Origin: Dugong dugon
Lineage: Eukaryota > Chordata > Mammalia > Sirenia > Dugongidae
Length of the DNA: 64,000 nt
Direction of reading: 5' to 3'
Assembly (NCBI GenBank): GCA_030035585.1
Contig: CM057460.1
Location: 222,849,711-222,913,710, forward strand
Positions 20,985 to 32,723 of this stretch are shown here, one piece after another. Within the stretch, counting starts at the first letter, position 1. Every line of letters starts with the position of its first letter. Made by a program: the position numbers and the translations under genes. The notes beneath the pieces were generated by a model. The model had not been told where the DNA came from. It worked only from the letters and a program-made list of their open reading frames with translations, and searched no databases.

Positions 20985-21480
20985 TAGGTTCTCTCTCTAA
21001 GTGTCTGCATTCAGCTGGTTACCAAGTCCTATCAATCGGCCTCTTAAATATCACTGAAATCTGTCCTTAACCACCTCCACTTCATTGGCCCTGGTCTTTG
21101 GCACCTCTGGCCAATTGCTGTAGCCACCTAACCAGGTTCCTGCCTCCGTTTGGCTTTCTTCCCAACCCAATCCATTTTTGCATCGAACTTGTCTTTCTAA
21201 AAGCAAATTGGGTTAAGTTGCTCTGCTGCTGAAAACGCTTCAGTGACTTCCAGTTATCTGCAGCCTCAGTGCTGAGCCAGCTGAGTGTGGCTCAGAGGGG
21301 CCTGATCTCTGCCCACCTCCTGGCCTCTACTCCCCCACCTTCACCATCTCTCTGTGCCCAGCAGAGACAGGCACGTCCCTGGATGCCCTTTTCCTGTTCT
21401 GATTTCTCTTTGAAGAATCAGACCAAGGCCTCCTCCCTCTGCGCTTCACTTGTTCCACTGTAATATCTGTTGCTGGCTGC
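20985..21480 (+). mobile_element. LINE2 fragment
   Basis: L2-like run: ggttaccaagtcctatcaat, ctgtagccacctaaccaggt tcctgcctccg, gctctgctgctgaaaacgct tcagtgacttccagt, then cagaccaaggcctcctccct. Diverged. Confidence 0.65.
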
Positions 21481-21515
21481 TCGCCAATCAGTTTCTCTGC
21501 TACTTTGTATACTCC

Positions 21516-21678
21516 TTTGACTGCTAACTGAGAGGTCAGTGGTTCAAAACCACCAGGGGCTCCGTGGGAGAAAGATGCGGCAGTCTGCTTCTGTAGAGAT
21601 GGACAGCCTTGGAAACCCTATGGGATCACTGTGAGTTGGAATTGACTCACTGGCAGTGGGTTTGGTTTGTGGGTTTTG
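21516..21678 (+). mobile_element. AfroSINE, 5' truncated longer variant
   Basis: Begins in the tRNA head (tttgactgctaactgagagg), has the longer middle (gggagaaagatgcggcagtc tgcttctgtagag) and the module ccttggaaaccctatgggat, and ends cactgtgagttggaattgac with a T/G-rich tail. Confidence 0.9.
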
Positions 21679-21726
21679 TGCAGATACCATGTGTTTTCAC
21701 CTATGTATTCCCAGAACTTTGGGCCT

Positions 21727-22210
21727 TGTCTTCGTTATCTAGTGCTGCTATAACAGAAATACCACAAGTGGATGGCTTTAACAAAGAGAAATTTATTCTC
21801 TCACAGTCTAGAATTCCAGATTCAGGGTGCCAGCTCCAGGGGAAGGCTCTCTGTCTCTGTTGAATCTGGAGGAAGGTCCTTGTCATCAGTCTTCCCCTGG
21901 TCTAGGAATTTCTTAGCACAGGGAACTCAGGTCCAAAGGACGTGCTCTGCTCCCCATGTCTCTCTGCTGCTTCTCTCTTTTATATCTCAGAAGAGATTGG
22001 CTTAAGACACAATCTAATCTTGTAGATTGAGTCCTGCCTCATTAACATAACTGACACTAATCCCATCTCATTAACATCATAGAGATAGGATTTACAACAC
22101 AGGAAAATCACATCAGATGACAAAATGGTGGATAACCACACAATACTGGGAATCATGGCCTAGCCAAATTGATAGGCATATTTTTGGGGGGCACAATTCA
22201 ATCCATGACA
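21727..22210 (-). mobile_element. Solo LTR, MaLR-like family, 5-bp TSD
   Basis: On the minus strand an LTR from TGTCATGGATTGAATTGTG to the end complementary to tgtcttcgttatctag. It has TG...CA termini, a TATA-like element (minus strand of cttttatatctc) and a polyadenylation region. The 5-bp repeat ggcct flanks it at 21722-21726 and 22211-22215. No internal retroviral genes are present. Confidence 0.92.
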
Positions 22211-22454
22211 GGCCTGTTCTTAGGGCTATGCCTAGCGCTATCTGCTCCTGAAGGCCAGAGTCTTCCCTCAGAAACTGTTATATCGGTGTCAGAGCGTGTG
22301 GTTCTAGTAATGTCATAACTTGTACCAAACATTCAGAACATAGTCCTTTCACAAGATGGAGATGGGAGATACAGATGGGTTTAAAATCATTAGCTTCTGC
22401 ATATTCAGAAATGTGAAGTTTTAATAAGCTGTGATTCTCTTAACCATCCTTTTC

Positions 22455-23010
22455 ATTTAAAAAAATTATTATTTTTTGGTAAAAGTTTACACAACCAATT
22501 AGGTTCCCATTTGACAGTTTCTAACCAGATTGTTCAGTGACATTAGTTACATTTTTCACAATGTATCAACATTCTCTTTAATTGGATTCTGGTTGTCTAG
22601 TTTCCAGTTGGCTGGTTTCCCTGCTGCCTTCTCATCTTTGCTTTAGAATAATTGTTGGCATTTGGTCTCATATAGTTTTTAAATGCAGCAGTGTACTTAT
22701 GGATAATATCCTTCATTTTGTGTGCCAATCTGTATTTTGCTAAAAGGTGACCTCAGGACAGTTTCGGTTCAGGGTTTAAAGAGTATCTCAGGGCAATAGT
22801 CTCGGAGAGTCCTCTAGTCTCAACGGGTTCAGTAAGTCTGGACTTTTTAAGAATTTGAGTTTTGTTCCACATTTTCCTCCCATTCTATCAGGGTCCATCT
22901 GTTGTGGCCCTGATCAAAATAGTTGGTACTGGTAGCTGGACACCATCTAGTTCTTCTGGTCTCAAGGGTAGATGAGGCCGCGGTTCATGCAGGCTATTAG
23001 CCATGTAGAC
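22455..23010 (-). mobile_element. L1 3' UTR, antisense
   Basis: Minus-strand L1 3' region: ggtaaaagtttacacaacca, tcacaatgtatcaacattct, ctcaggacagtttcggttca and ttgtggccctgatcaaaat. It parallels the copy at 20036-20704. Confidence 0.65.
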
Positions 23011-23409
23011 TAGTTTCTTCTCTGAGACTTTTTTCCTTCTTTCTCTTTTGCTTCCTTCAAATAGAGCAATAATTGTATATTAGACCATCCTTTTTATTTT
23101 GAGCATGAATCTGGACATCCAAATTTGCCCAGCCTCTTTCCTCTCACTGCCACCACCTTGGTCCTTGTTCTCATCACCTTAAAGACCAAGAACACCTCAG
23201 GGTCCTTCAGTTCAGCCAGTGAATGACACAGATGGTAATTTGATCGCATCAGCTCCTCCACACTGGTTTCCGTCAATGCTTTTTGCCTTAAGCAAAGTTG
23301 AGAGAGAACTTGGAGTGTGAATAAGAATAGCAGTAGTTGTGACTATTTGATTATAAACTTTGGGTACAATAAGCCAATGGATTTGGATGGAATTTCTTAT
23401 GTATTATTT
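23011..23409. other. Intergenic, unassigned
   Basis: No supported repeat or exon. Confidence 0.4.
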
Positions 23410-23660
23410 CTTAAGTTGCTATCATGAAAGGAGATGAGGGATACAATTCTTTAAAATCTGCTTCTGGAAATGGGGACCCCCAGATTGAGAGGGGAAGAGT
23501 GTTGACATGTTGAGGGGTTGGCAAGTAAGGTCACAAAACAATGTGTGTATTAATTGTTTAATGAGAAACTAATTTGCTCTGTAAACTCACCTAAAACACA
23601 ATTTAAAAGAAAGAAAGAAAGAACAGGGAAAAAAAAAAAATCTGCTCCATGGGATTCCTT
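23410..23660 (+). mobile_element. L1 3' end, sense
   Basis: Ends with the L1 terminus ggtcacaaaacaatgtgtgt, atgagaaactaatttgctct, gtaaactcacctaaaacaca and an A/G-rich tail near 23605-23640. Confidence 0.7.
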
Positions 23661-24834
23661 TGGTAAAGAGAAGGATTCTGCATCCTTGAGGCTGCGGACT
23701 GGGGTGAAAAATGACAGCTACTGTTTAACAAGTGTCTGCTCTGATCCCTCAACTGTGATCTAATGCATACAGTTGCTTTACACACAAGGAAAGCGAGGCT
23801 CACAGAGGTAGGAAGTGGAGGAGTCAGATTGGGCCCAAGTGTGACAGCTAAGCCCATGGCCTTTCAAATAAATGGAGCTGCTTTGAAAGTATTTCAGATG
23901 TGCCTGTAGAACGAATTAACTGGTAACTCTCTGTCTTACTTGTTTATTTATTTTTTGTAATGGAAATGGACGAATCCAGAGCACAGGCTTTGGTTAGATG
24001 ACTTGGAAAGGGAGAAAGGTGTGTATAGGTGGGAATTAGCTGGAAGGAAGCAGGAAGCAGAGGGATTCATACTCTAAGCTCTGTATTTGATCCCTGTGTT
24101 AGTCGGTGAGCTGTGTTGAAGGTCTGAGGTATGTGGAGGGCTGTCGGATGGGTTCATCTCTTTGTCTCCTCTTCCTTTCTTCCTCCCTGCCTTCAGCATT
24201 ACTGAGTACTTATGTGCCTGTCATGGCCCCAGACTCTGGGACTATAAAGATGAATAATAGCTAGTCCCTGCCCTCAAGGAATTGGCATTCTCTCCAGGAA
24301 AATAGACATGAACTATCAATACAAGTGGTAAAATTCGCTGGACACAGGAGTGCCAGGGCTGGGGGCACAGCTGAGGGGAGGCAGTTGTACCTCTCCCCAA
24401 GACCCACACATGGGAAGGCCTGAGGCTGGAAATGGTTATGCCTGGGTTTTGTCCTCTTGGAGCTTAGAGTGCCCTGGGCAGGGGGTGATGAAGCTGAGCT
24501 CCAGAAGCAATCAGTAACCCCTTCCCCATACAATGGCCACAAATCAAGGCTATCTGGCTTGGCTCTGACTAGGGTGTCAGGCAGACTCCTGGGCGGGCAT
24601 GAGGGAGCTGACAATTGCTGTTCTGGATTTATAACTGACATCAGCCTGCAGAACAAACCATGAGCTCACCAAAGGACATTAATCTTCCAGGCCTTTTCAA
24701 ACAGCAGCTTATACTGGGTATAGAAAGGGGAAATGGTGGTGTTGCTTTACCCCAACATTTCAAAACAGCTGAGCGTGTTTGTTCAATTTGGATATCAAGC
24801 TGACTAAAGTTATATGATCCTAAAGTTTTTTAAG
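23661..24834. other. Intergenic, unassigned
   Basis: Moderately GC-rich sequence with no recognised repeat. Open frames on both strands near 24261-24663 overlap each other and have no homology I recognise. Confidence 0.45.
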
Positions 24835-25020
24835 AGAGGGTTAGGAGCTGGTTGAATGGACATGGGAAATCCGGGGTGGAAAGGAGGAGTGTGCTGTCAC
24901 CAGTATAGGGTGAGCAACTAGGGTCACATAACAATGTATGTATAAATTTTTGTATGAGAGACTAACTTGAATTGTAAACTTTCACTTACTACAATAAAAT
25001 AAAATAAAAAAGAGAAAGAA
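24835..25020 (+). mobile_element. L1 3' end, sense
   Basis: Terminus gcaactagggtcacataaca, tgtatgagagactaacttga, ttgtaaactttcacttacta and an A-rich tail (aataaaataaaataaaaaag). An AfroSINE follows directly in the tail. Confidence 0.8.
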
Positions 25021-25023
25021 AGA

Positions 25024-25157
25024 GTTGGGCAGCTAACCAAAAGGCCAGCAGTCTGAATCCACCAGCCGCTCCTTGGAAACCCTATGGGGCAGTTCTACTC
25101 TGTCCTGTAGGGTCGCTATGAGTCGGGATCGACTTGTCGGCAGTGGGTTTTGATTTA
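25024..25157 (+). mobile_element. AfroSINE, 5' truncated, in an L1 A-tail
   Basis: Begins inside the tRNA head (agttgggcagctaaccaaaa), then ccttggaaaccctatggggc and gctatgagtcgggatcgact. It abuts the A-rich L1 tail, a common SINE target. Confidence 0.93.
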
Positions 25158-25879
25158 TTACGGTTAATTGTCTCAAGATTTATTTTCATATTTGGCATGT
25201 TTTATGTTGTAAATTTGACACATTTAAGTATCTTAATAAATATATTTCCCTACATTTGTATTAAAACACTGATTTTAAAACTAGACTTGATAAAACATTA
25301 TAGAACTTATACTTGAAGTTTGCTTCCGAGGCACTCATAAAAACTGGGTCAAATGATTTAATCTGTTTTCTCCATTAGAGAGCAGCTTACCCCTCCCTTT
25401 AAATGTGACTCAGTTGATTTAGTACACTGTCTGGCCCTCTGATATTTGTGAAATTACTTCTAAAAATAGATGCCCTGTTCCTTTTATGCATTATTTCTTT
25501 CTGAGGAAGGCAAATTATTTTTAATGTCCCAACACTTTGAAAATTGTTAGGTGGTGGTGACCAACGACCAAGAACCACAATGAAGTCACTGAGGTTTTAC
25601 AAAGTCTACATATTTAATTCATTTTACATATTGTTGTCTCTAATACCGTCTGGACTTTTCAAATAAGGCTGGGAAATATTTCCAAGAATTTTGACTTAAA
25701 AATTCAACTAAATTTAAAAAATAAAAGAGGTGAATGGAATATGTGATAGGGAGGTAAGGGTGAAAAATGTTTGGGTATCCCTACAAAATCTGATTTCCTT
25801 TTTATATTTTGCTCTCCCCTTGCAATCAATACGTTGAAGTGATTGATTTCATCATGATGGCATGGTCATCAAGATAATG
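25158..25879. other. Intergenic, AT-rich, unassigned
   Basis: No supported feature. Confidence 0.5.
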
Positions 25880-26080
25880 TTGTTAGTTGCCATCGAGTTG
25901 ATGCTGACTCATGGCGACCCCCATGTGTGCAGAGCAGAACTGCTCCATAGGATTTTCAAGGCTGTGACCTTTTGGAAGCAAGTTGCCAGGACTGTCTTCT
26001 GAAGTGCCTCTGGGTGGGTTCAAACCACCAATCTTTCAGCTAATAGTCAAGAGCTTAACCATTCATAGCACCCAGGGACT
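25880..26080 (-). mobile_element. AfroSINE, longer variant, antisense
   Basis: tgttagttgccatcgagttg, tgaccttttggaagcaagtt gccagg, gtgcctctgggtgggttcaa and the end agcacccagggact. The flanks caagataatg and ttaagataat suggest an imperfect duplication. Confidence 0.92.
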
Positions 26081-26764
26081 TTAAGATAATACTACCACTG
26101 CGATATCAGCTGTGTAATAATTATTCTAAAACTAAGCCCTGTATTCTTTTTCTTGGTGCTTAAATTCAGCTCATCTGAATCCTGTATTAAAATGAAGGAC
26201 CTCTCCCAGTGCTGCAAGGAGGGGGCCATCACTGCTTTCACTGTCTTTTACTGGGTGCCCTATCCTGGGTTCAGGAACCAAAAAAAAGTCTAAATGGCAA
26301 CCAAAACAATTTTGCTGCAGTAAAAAAATCAGTTGTTTTAGCAAGTTTAAAATGAGTTTCAGAATAGCATCACTCAGATGTTTTAAATGGGATCAAATAT
26401 GCACAAATATATAAAGAGACAATAAACGAACAAAAATCATACCAATGATTCATCACCAAATATAAAAAACAGTATCACAGAGCAAAGATGAAGAATTGTG
26501 AAGAATTTTAATTAAGACTAAAATACCTTCAACTCTGAGAATTGATATTAATCATATTATAAATGAAGAAGCTTCATGTGGTCACTGAGAAAACATGGTT
26601 TAACTCTGAAATTAAGAAAGATCAACACAGCAAGTGAAAAACACGGGGATGTAGCTATAGTAATTTTCAAAGGTGTGGCTAGTCTGGCTGAGACATAGCC
26701 ACAGAAGTATATATGGTGTTTGTTTTGTTTTCTTTTTATAAAGGTCTTCATCAAGAAGCAGAAT
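26081..26764. other. Intergenic, AT-rich, unassigned
   Basis: No supported feature. Confidence 0.5.
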
Positions 26765-27020
26765 ACATGATGTTGAGAGCATGGTGTTGAGGACTCTCAG
26801 TTTTGGGCTCAAGTGCCAGTTTTTCAACTTAATACCCAGGTGACCTTGAACAAGTTGCATAACCTCTTTAATCTGCAGTTTCCTCCTCCGTAAAATGGGA
26901 GCACTGATAGTATCTACCTCATCAGGTTTTCTTTGAGAATAAAATAAGATAATAAAGATAAAGTTCTTAGCACACAGCATATAGTAAGTATTTAACAAGC
27001 ATTAGATATTGTTATTTTTA
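26765..27020 (+). mobile_element. MIR SINE, near full length
   Basis: Clear MIR: gagagcatggtgttgagg, gtgaccttgaacaagttgca taacctctttaatctgcagt ttcctcctccgtaaaatggg, then gcacacagcatatagtaagt atttaacaagc and tattgttatt. Confidence 0.93.
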
Positions 27021-28101
27021 ACGCTTGCTTAAAGAACTACTTTTCAACTGAGAGGCATCCAGAGAAAAATAATCAGATCTTGAATAAGTGCACCCTCAAG
27101 ATGGATGTGGTTCACAGTTTACTATCTAGTAGGAGTAAGTAGCAAATTACATAGGTGAAATTGAATCAGCATATAAACAGCCTGGGAAGACGCTGAGTCT
27201 GAGATTAGAAGACATTGTTGTAGATTAACAAAAGAGGTCATAAGATAAAGACAGAATTACTCATGTGATATGATTTGTGTGATGAGAAATTGATAGACAT
27301 AATTTGCTCACAATATTTCACATTTGGAAATAATTATAACAATATAAAATCCAGGAAAAGTGAAAATTGGTATTTACAGGAAAATTCAAAGAAACTCCAT
27401 ATTAGTTAAAAAATTCCACAGTAGTTTAAAAATATGGCTTTAGGAAAGGTACCTAATTAAAGAAGTCTTAAATTCTGGTCAAGTTAGGAACTTTCGAAGT
27501 GTCTGAGCAAAGTCATAGCAATGACATCATTGGAGGATCTGACTTGGAGGTTGCCAGTGCGGTCAGAGCATGAGGGAGGGCTGGGCTGCTTTGACTTGTA
27601 GCATCTTGGAGTTGAGAGGCTCATAGCAACCTGTGGAATGAATGTAATCAGCAGAACTGAAACTAAACACACTTTAACACGTTACCAAGTTTAACTCTGA
27701 TGGTCGTTCACCTCACAATCTTGAAATTATTTTTGGTAGTGAAAGTCATTACCAAATTATAGGAAGAATCCAAAAGTTGATCACAGAGTTGTAATAATGG
27801 GTAAATAAATGTAGATTCCCTGGTAATCATGGAATTCTGAATTAACTTCCAGAGTTTGCAATACATTAATGACCCAAATCATTTTACACCAAAAAACTAG
27901 AACTCTATAGAAAGCTTTTACAGTTCATAAGCCTGTCCTTACGGTTGTCCTTTATTTAGGGTACATGATGTAAAATGAGTGTAGCATTGTCTTATCTCCA
28001 GGGCAGGTGACCTGGCAAACTCTAGCCCATCTTTCAAAGACCATGGTCAGGTATTACCTGCTTTGAGGTGCCTTCTCTGATCCTCTCAACCATAGTACCA
28101 C
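27021..28101. other. Intergenic, AT-rich, unassigned
   Basis: No repeat or exon that I can support. Confidence 0.5.
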
Positions 28102-28506
28102 TGTGATGGTTAATTTTATGTGTCAGTTTGGGTAGGGTATGCTTCTCAGTGGTTTGGGCAAACACTAGTCTAGTTGCTGTTCTGTAATGCAGTGCAATGC
28201 AATGCAATGTAATGTAATGACTTTCCATAATGTAATCTTATGTAATCAATTAAAAAATGAGTTTCCTTAGGGTGTGTTCTTCCTCCAGACTATGAACAGA
28301 TATATTGGTAGAACTCACTGTGTTTCTCTTCACTCTGTACTCTTTATCACCTGACCTATGGATCTTGGGACCCAAGCTGCAGGAGTCTCCAGCCTGTTGC
28401 CTGACTTTGGCCTTGCTAACCCCTACAATTATGTGAGCCAGTTCTTTGTAGTAAATCTAATTCATTATCACTCTCTATATATACATAGGGGTAGATAGAT
28501 AAATGG

Positions 28507-29634
28507 TATCTTAGGCTGGATTCTCTAGAGAAGCCAAACCAGTAAAGCACATAAATACATATATAGAGAGAGATTTATGGTAAGGAAATGGCTCAAGTGA
28601 TTGTAGAGGCTGGAACATCCCAAGTCCATGGGTCTGGCTAGAGGCTTCTCCTGATTAATGTAGCTGCAGGGACTGCCAAACTCAAGATTGGCAGGTCAGA
28701 CAGCAGGGCTCTTGCTTACAGGCTGTCCTAGTTATCTAGTGCTGCTATAACAGAAATACCACAAGTGGGTGACTTTAAACGAAGAGAAATTTATTTTCTC
28801 ACAGTCTGATAGGCTAGAAGTCCAAATTCAGGTCATCAGCTCCAGGGGAAGTCTTTTTCTCCCTGTTGGCTCTGGAGGAAGGTCCTTGTCATCAGTCTTC
28901 CCCTGGACTAGGAGCTTCTTAGCACAGGAACCTAGAGTCCAAAGGATGTGCTTTTCTTGTGGTACTGCTTTCTTGATGGTATGAGGTCTCCAACTCTCTG
29001 CTCACTTCCCTTTCCTTTTATCTCTTGTAAGATAAAAGGTGATGCAGGCCACACCCAAGAGAAACTCCCTTTACATTGGATCAGGGATGTGACATGAGTA
29101 AGAGTGTTACATCCCACTCTAATCCTGTTTAACATTATCTAATCTTGCCTCATTAACCATAGGCAGAGATAAGGATTTACAACACATAGGAAAATTACAT
29201 CAATCACAAAATGGAGGACAACTGCACAATACTGGGAATCATGGCCTAACCAAGCTGCACATACTTTTGGGGGACACAATTCAATCCATGACACAGGCTG
29301 TGAAAACTGACAAATCGCAAGGTCGGCAGGTAAGCTTCTAGTTCAAGTCCCAAGAACCAGAGGTTAGACAAACAGGAGCCAGCTGCAGGATCCACTATGA
29401 GCAAAACCTCATGAGACTTGCCAGAAAGTCCACCTATGTTGCTACACCCCCAAGGAAACTCCTTTTCACCTGAATGGGTATTCACAGCAGATCCCATCAT
29501 GGAGGTGATCACATTATATCAAATGTCATCATGGAGGTGATCACATCATCATACGACCGCAAAACTACATCATAACTGTCAAACCACAGAGAATCATGGC
29601 CCAGCCAAGTTGACACACAACCTTAAAAGTCACA
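28507..29634 (-). mobile_element. ERVL-type LTR (middle), antisense, nested
   Basis: Begins tatcttaggctggattctct agag and ends acacacaaccttaaaagtca ca, the reverse complement of an MLT2-like LTR. Flanks aatgg (28502-28506) and gatgg (29635-29639) fit a 5-bp duplication with one change. It is itself interrupted by the LTR at 28724-29293. Confidence 0.82.
28724..29293 (-). mobile_element. Solo LTR, MaLR-like family (inner), 5-bp TSD
   Basis: Same family as 21727-22210: tgtcctagttatctagtgct at the left end and caattcaatccatgaca at the right. Perfect 5-bp duplication caggc at 28719-28723 and 29294-29298. Innermost of three nested LTRs. Confidence 0.93.
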
Positions 29635-29689
29635 GATGGATGTCACTGGTTCTGTTCATCTAGAGAACCCTGACCTAGATAGGGGCCTT

Positions 29690-29930
29690 TGCGTAAGCTG
29701 TTTTCTCCTGATGCTCTTCCTCTTCGGTCATCTCATGTTTGATTGCTTCTTGCGCTCAGGTCTCATCCTACCCAGTGTATTATTTTCTTCACTGCACTTG
29801 CCAGTGCCTGATGAATTGTTGCTTACTGCCAGTTATCCCACAAAATTTAAGTTCCATCTCATATCTCTGGCACATAGGATAGTGCCTGGCATGTAACAGG
29901 TGCTCAGTGAATACTTATTGTGTGAGTGAG
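29690..29930 (+). mobile_element. LINE2 3' end
   Basis: L2-like end: cttgcgctcaggtctcatcc ... ggcacataggatagtgcctg gcatgtaacaggtgctcagt gaatac. Confidence 0.7.
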
Positions 29931-30601
29931 AATGGGGAAGGAAGTTCTTGATGTAAGGAATGGCATGTGCAAAGACAAGAGGACTAAGGTGACACTCTAG
30001 ACCTGGAGGTTTTGAGGGCACAGCTGGAGCCTCGGGCAGTGAGGGCTGAGACTGGACCAGTGGGGGCCTCCGTATACCTGTGTCTAGATCAGGACTTCAT
30101 TCAGGTGACAAGGACGCAGTGCGGAGTCTGAAGATCAGGAGAGATATGTTCAACTTTACGGTCTGGGTAGCCTGTTGAGGGTGGAAGGAGAAGGAAGAGT
30201 TAGAAGCTGGGTTTTCCACAATATTTGCAATGAGAAGTGAAAAGAGTCTTAAATAAGACAGCAGTAATGGTAATGGACACAGATATCTAAGAGGGAGAAT
30301 CCAGAAGATCTGTGACTCGATTTGGAGGTGTTGGGGAAGAAGGGAGGAGCTGGGACAACTCCCAGTTTCAGGCTTGGGAACTGGAGGTACCCAAGAGCCC
30401 AACTCCAAGATAACTATTTCCTCAACCTCTACTTTCTTCTCTTCATGCCCTTGTCCAGACTATTGACTCTACTTAGAACACTGTCCTCATGTCCCACCAT
30501 CCCTGCCTGTTGAAACTGCCCTGGGTCACTAATCAGTCCCAAATTAACACTTTCAAATTGTTATGGCATATCCCATCCAATAAATAGCTTGTGTCTAAAA
30601 C
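29931..30601. other. Intergenic, unassigned
   Basis: No supported feature. Open frames on both strands are short and overlap. Confidence 0.45.
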
Positions 30602-31011
30602 GGGAACAATGAATAAGGAAGACTGAAGAATTGATGCCTTTGAATTATTGTGTTGGCAAAGAATATTGAATATAGCATGGATTGCCAGAAGAATGAACAA
30701 ATTCATCCCAGAAGAAGTACAGCCAGAATGTGCCTTAGGAGTGAGGATGGTGAGACTTCATCTCACATACTTTGGACATGTTATCAGGAGGGACCAGTCC
30801 CTGGAGAAGGACATCATGCTTGGTAAAGCAGAGGGTCAGCAAAACAGAGGAAGACCCTCAACGAAATGGATTGACACAGTGGCTGCAACAATGGTCTCAA
30901 ACACAGCAACAGTGCTAGGATGGTGCAGGACCAGGCAGTGTTTCATTCTGTTGTACATGTGGTCACTATGAGTCTGATCCGACTTAATGGCACCTAACAA
31001 TGACAACAACA
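30602..31011 (+). mobile_element. RTE LINE 3' end
   Basis: Starts ggaacaatgaataaggaaga, contains gaagtacagccagaatgtgc and ggaccagtccctggagaagg, and ends cactatgagtctgatccgac with the tail aacaatgacaacaacaaaa. The 107-codon open frame within it is a remnant of the RTE C-terminus. Confidence 0.93.
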
Positions 31012-32084
31012 AAATGGGAAGGATTTGATTATATTGTACATCACTAAGAAAGGATTACTCACCTGTTGGTCATACTCTCCAAACCCATTACTGAGGCACA
31101 AAGGACACCATGGTCTTGTGATGGTCTTCCAGAGCATGTGATTTGAATAGTGAAACCAGTGCTTCATGGGAAATCGGCTTTGTAAATGGGGAGGTGATGG
31201 GAGTGAATACATAAATTTGCAACCATCCCAGGAATCAGGGAGGTGTGGTGAATGGAGGTGTTCACGTGTCCTTATCAGGAAATACACAATGCCTGGTGAC
31301 AGCCTTGGGTTAGGGATAAGGTGCAGTCTGGGAACAAGAGCATCAAGCCAGGCCCTGCCAAAAGGGGTGCAGCAGGGCCAGGCCAGGCGACCAGATGGCA
31401 ATGGTGTTTAAGGGCCAGGGCTTTGGAGGGGAAGCAGACAAAGTAAGCAAGAGTCAGATTCTGAATCCCTAGGATTCAGAGCTGACTCATCAAGCAGGAT
31501 TCACAGGGCTGGAGGAGATCCTTTGGGTCAGAAGCCATTGGGTGACAGGGCACCCTGGGACAGCATAGAATGAAGCCCACACTACCATTTTCTATAGGGC
31601 TGATGTCAGTGACATTGTGCAGTGGAGGACAGGTGATGTCACAATAGATATCACCAGGATCTGGCTGGGTGTGAGGGGGTGTGCTGTTGCCAGACAGTAC
31701 TCTAATACAAGCTGGGGTTCCTGCATATGTAGACTCACATCCTTGAGCTGTGAGGTCCCAAAGCCACATGGAACAGCCACAGTTTGGGCCTAAGATCAAA
31801 AGTTCAACTTTCAGTATCTCCACAAGGACTTGGGAAGGCTCTGGGTTTAATAGAAGTGGGTCTCCAGGGACTCCCTAGTTCAGAGGAGGTGGGGAAGGGA
31901 CTGGGAAGAGATAATCAGGGCAGACCCCATGGAAGTAGTCCTGGAACAGAACTAAAAGTGTGGGTGGGGTTTCAGCGTGGGACGTAGGAGCATCCTATCA
32001 TCTATCCTACCCTAACAAGGCATACTAGGCTGGGGCTGATCCGGCTCAGGCTCCCTCCCACCAAGGCCCCATGGGCAAGCCGAG
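31012..32084. other. Intergenic, includes a detached array edge
   Basis: Mostly unassigned. The exception is 31405-31495 (ggaggggaagcagacaaagt ... ggattcagagctgactcat), homologous to sequence that begins duplication units at 41829 and 52509. Confidence 0.55.
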
Positions 32085-32450
32085 TTATCACCAGGTGGAG
32101 CTACTTGGGGCTTCTCTTTGCTACTTGCACATCTTCCCTTTCCTTGACTCTATTTTACCTGAAATGATGATGTTGTTTGACTTTGTCTGCTTAGCCTCAC
32201 TCCTGCTTATCCTTCAAGACTCAGTGTGGGTGCCACCTCCTCCGGGGAGCCTTCCAGGACCTCCACAGGCAGAGCTAAGTAACTTTTCCTTTGTTGTTCC
32301 ATTGAGATTCATGTGCATTTCTGGCTTGATACTTATCACTCTGATGCAATTACAGGTAGTAGCTTACCTATCTGTCCTAACCTTTTCTTCCTGTTTGCAG
32401 GCCGAGGTTTAGCACATAGAGGTACTTCAGGCTCATTGGTTGAATAGATG
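32085..32450 (+). mobile_element. L2-like LINE fragment
   Basis: Phrases ccttcaagactcagtgtggg, tgccacctcctccggggagc and cttccaggacctccacag, then a diverged end. Family assignment between L2 and L3/CR1 is uncertain. Confidence 0.5.
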
Positions 32451-32723
32451 AGGGAGGAAGAGTGAGGAGGAGTTGTGGGAGATGAGGATGGAGAGAAAGA
32501 TGGGGGCCTGATGGAGGACATACTTGGATTGGAGTGGGATGGGACAGAGTTTCAATTTAGTTTGGGAAATGACGTTAAACTACTGATCACCTTGGGCTGG
32601 GGCTGGCAGGGATAGGGGGTGGCTGGTCACATCCTCAGAGATGTAGAATCTAATGTTAGTCTGGCCACATGCACAGGGGATCTGAGAGCAGGCCCAGGAG
32701 GACACTGTTGAGGCCTGAACTAA

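Larger units (their letters stand above)
28102..29682 (+). mobile_element. MLT2 ERVL LTR (outer), split
   Basis: Plus-strand MLT2: tgtgatggttaattttatgt gtcagtttggg at 28102, a pentamer tract (caatgcaatgtaatg) near 28195-28220, and aattatgtgagccagttctt near 28428. Its 3' end, ggttctgttcatctagagaa ccctgac, is at about 29650-29682. The intervening 28507-29634 is another LTR. Confidence 0.85.
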
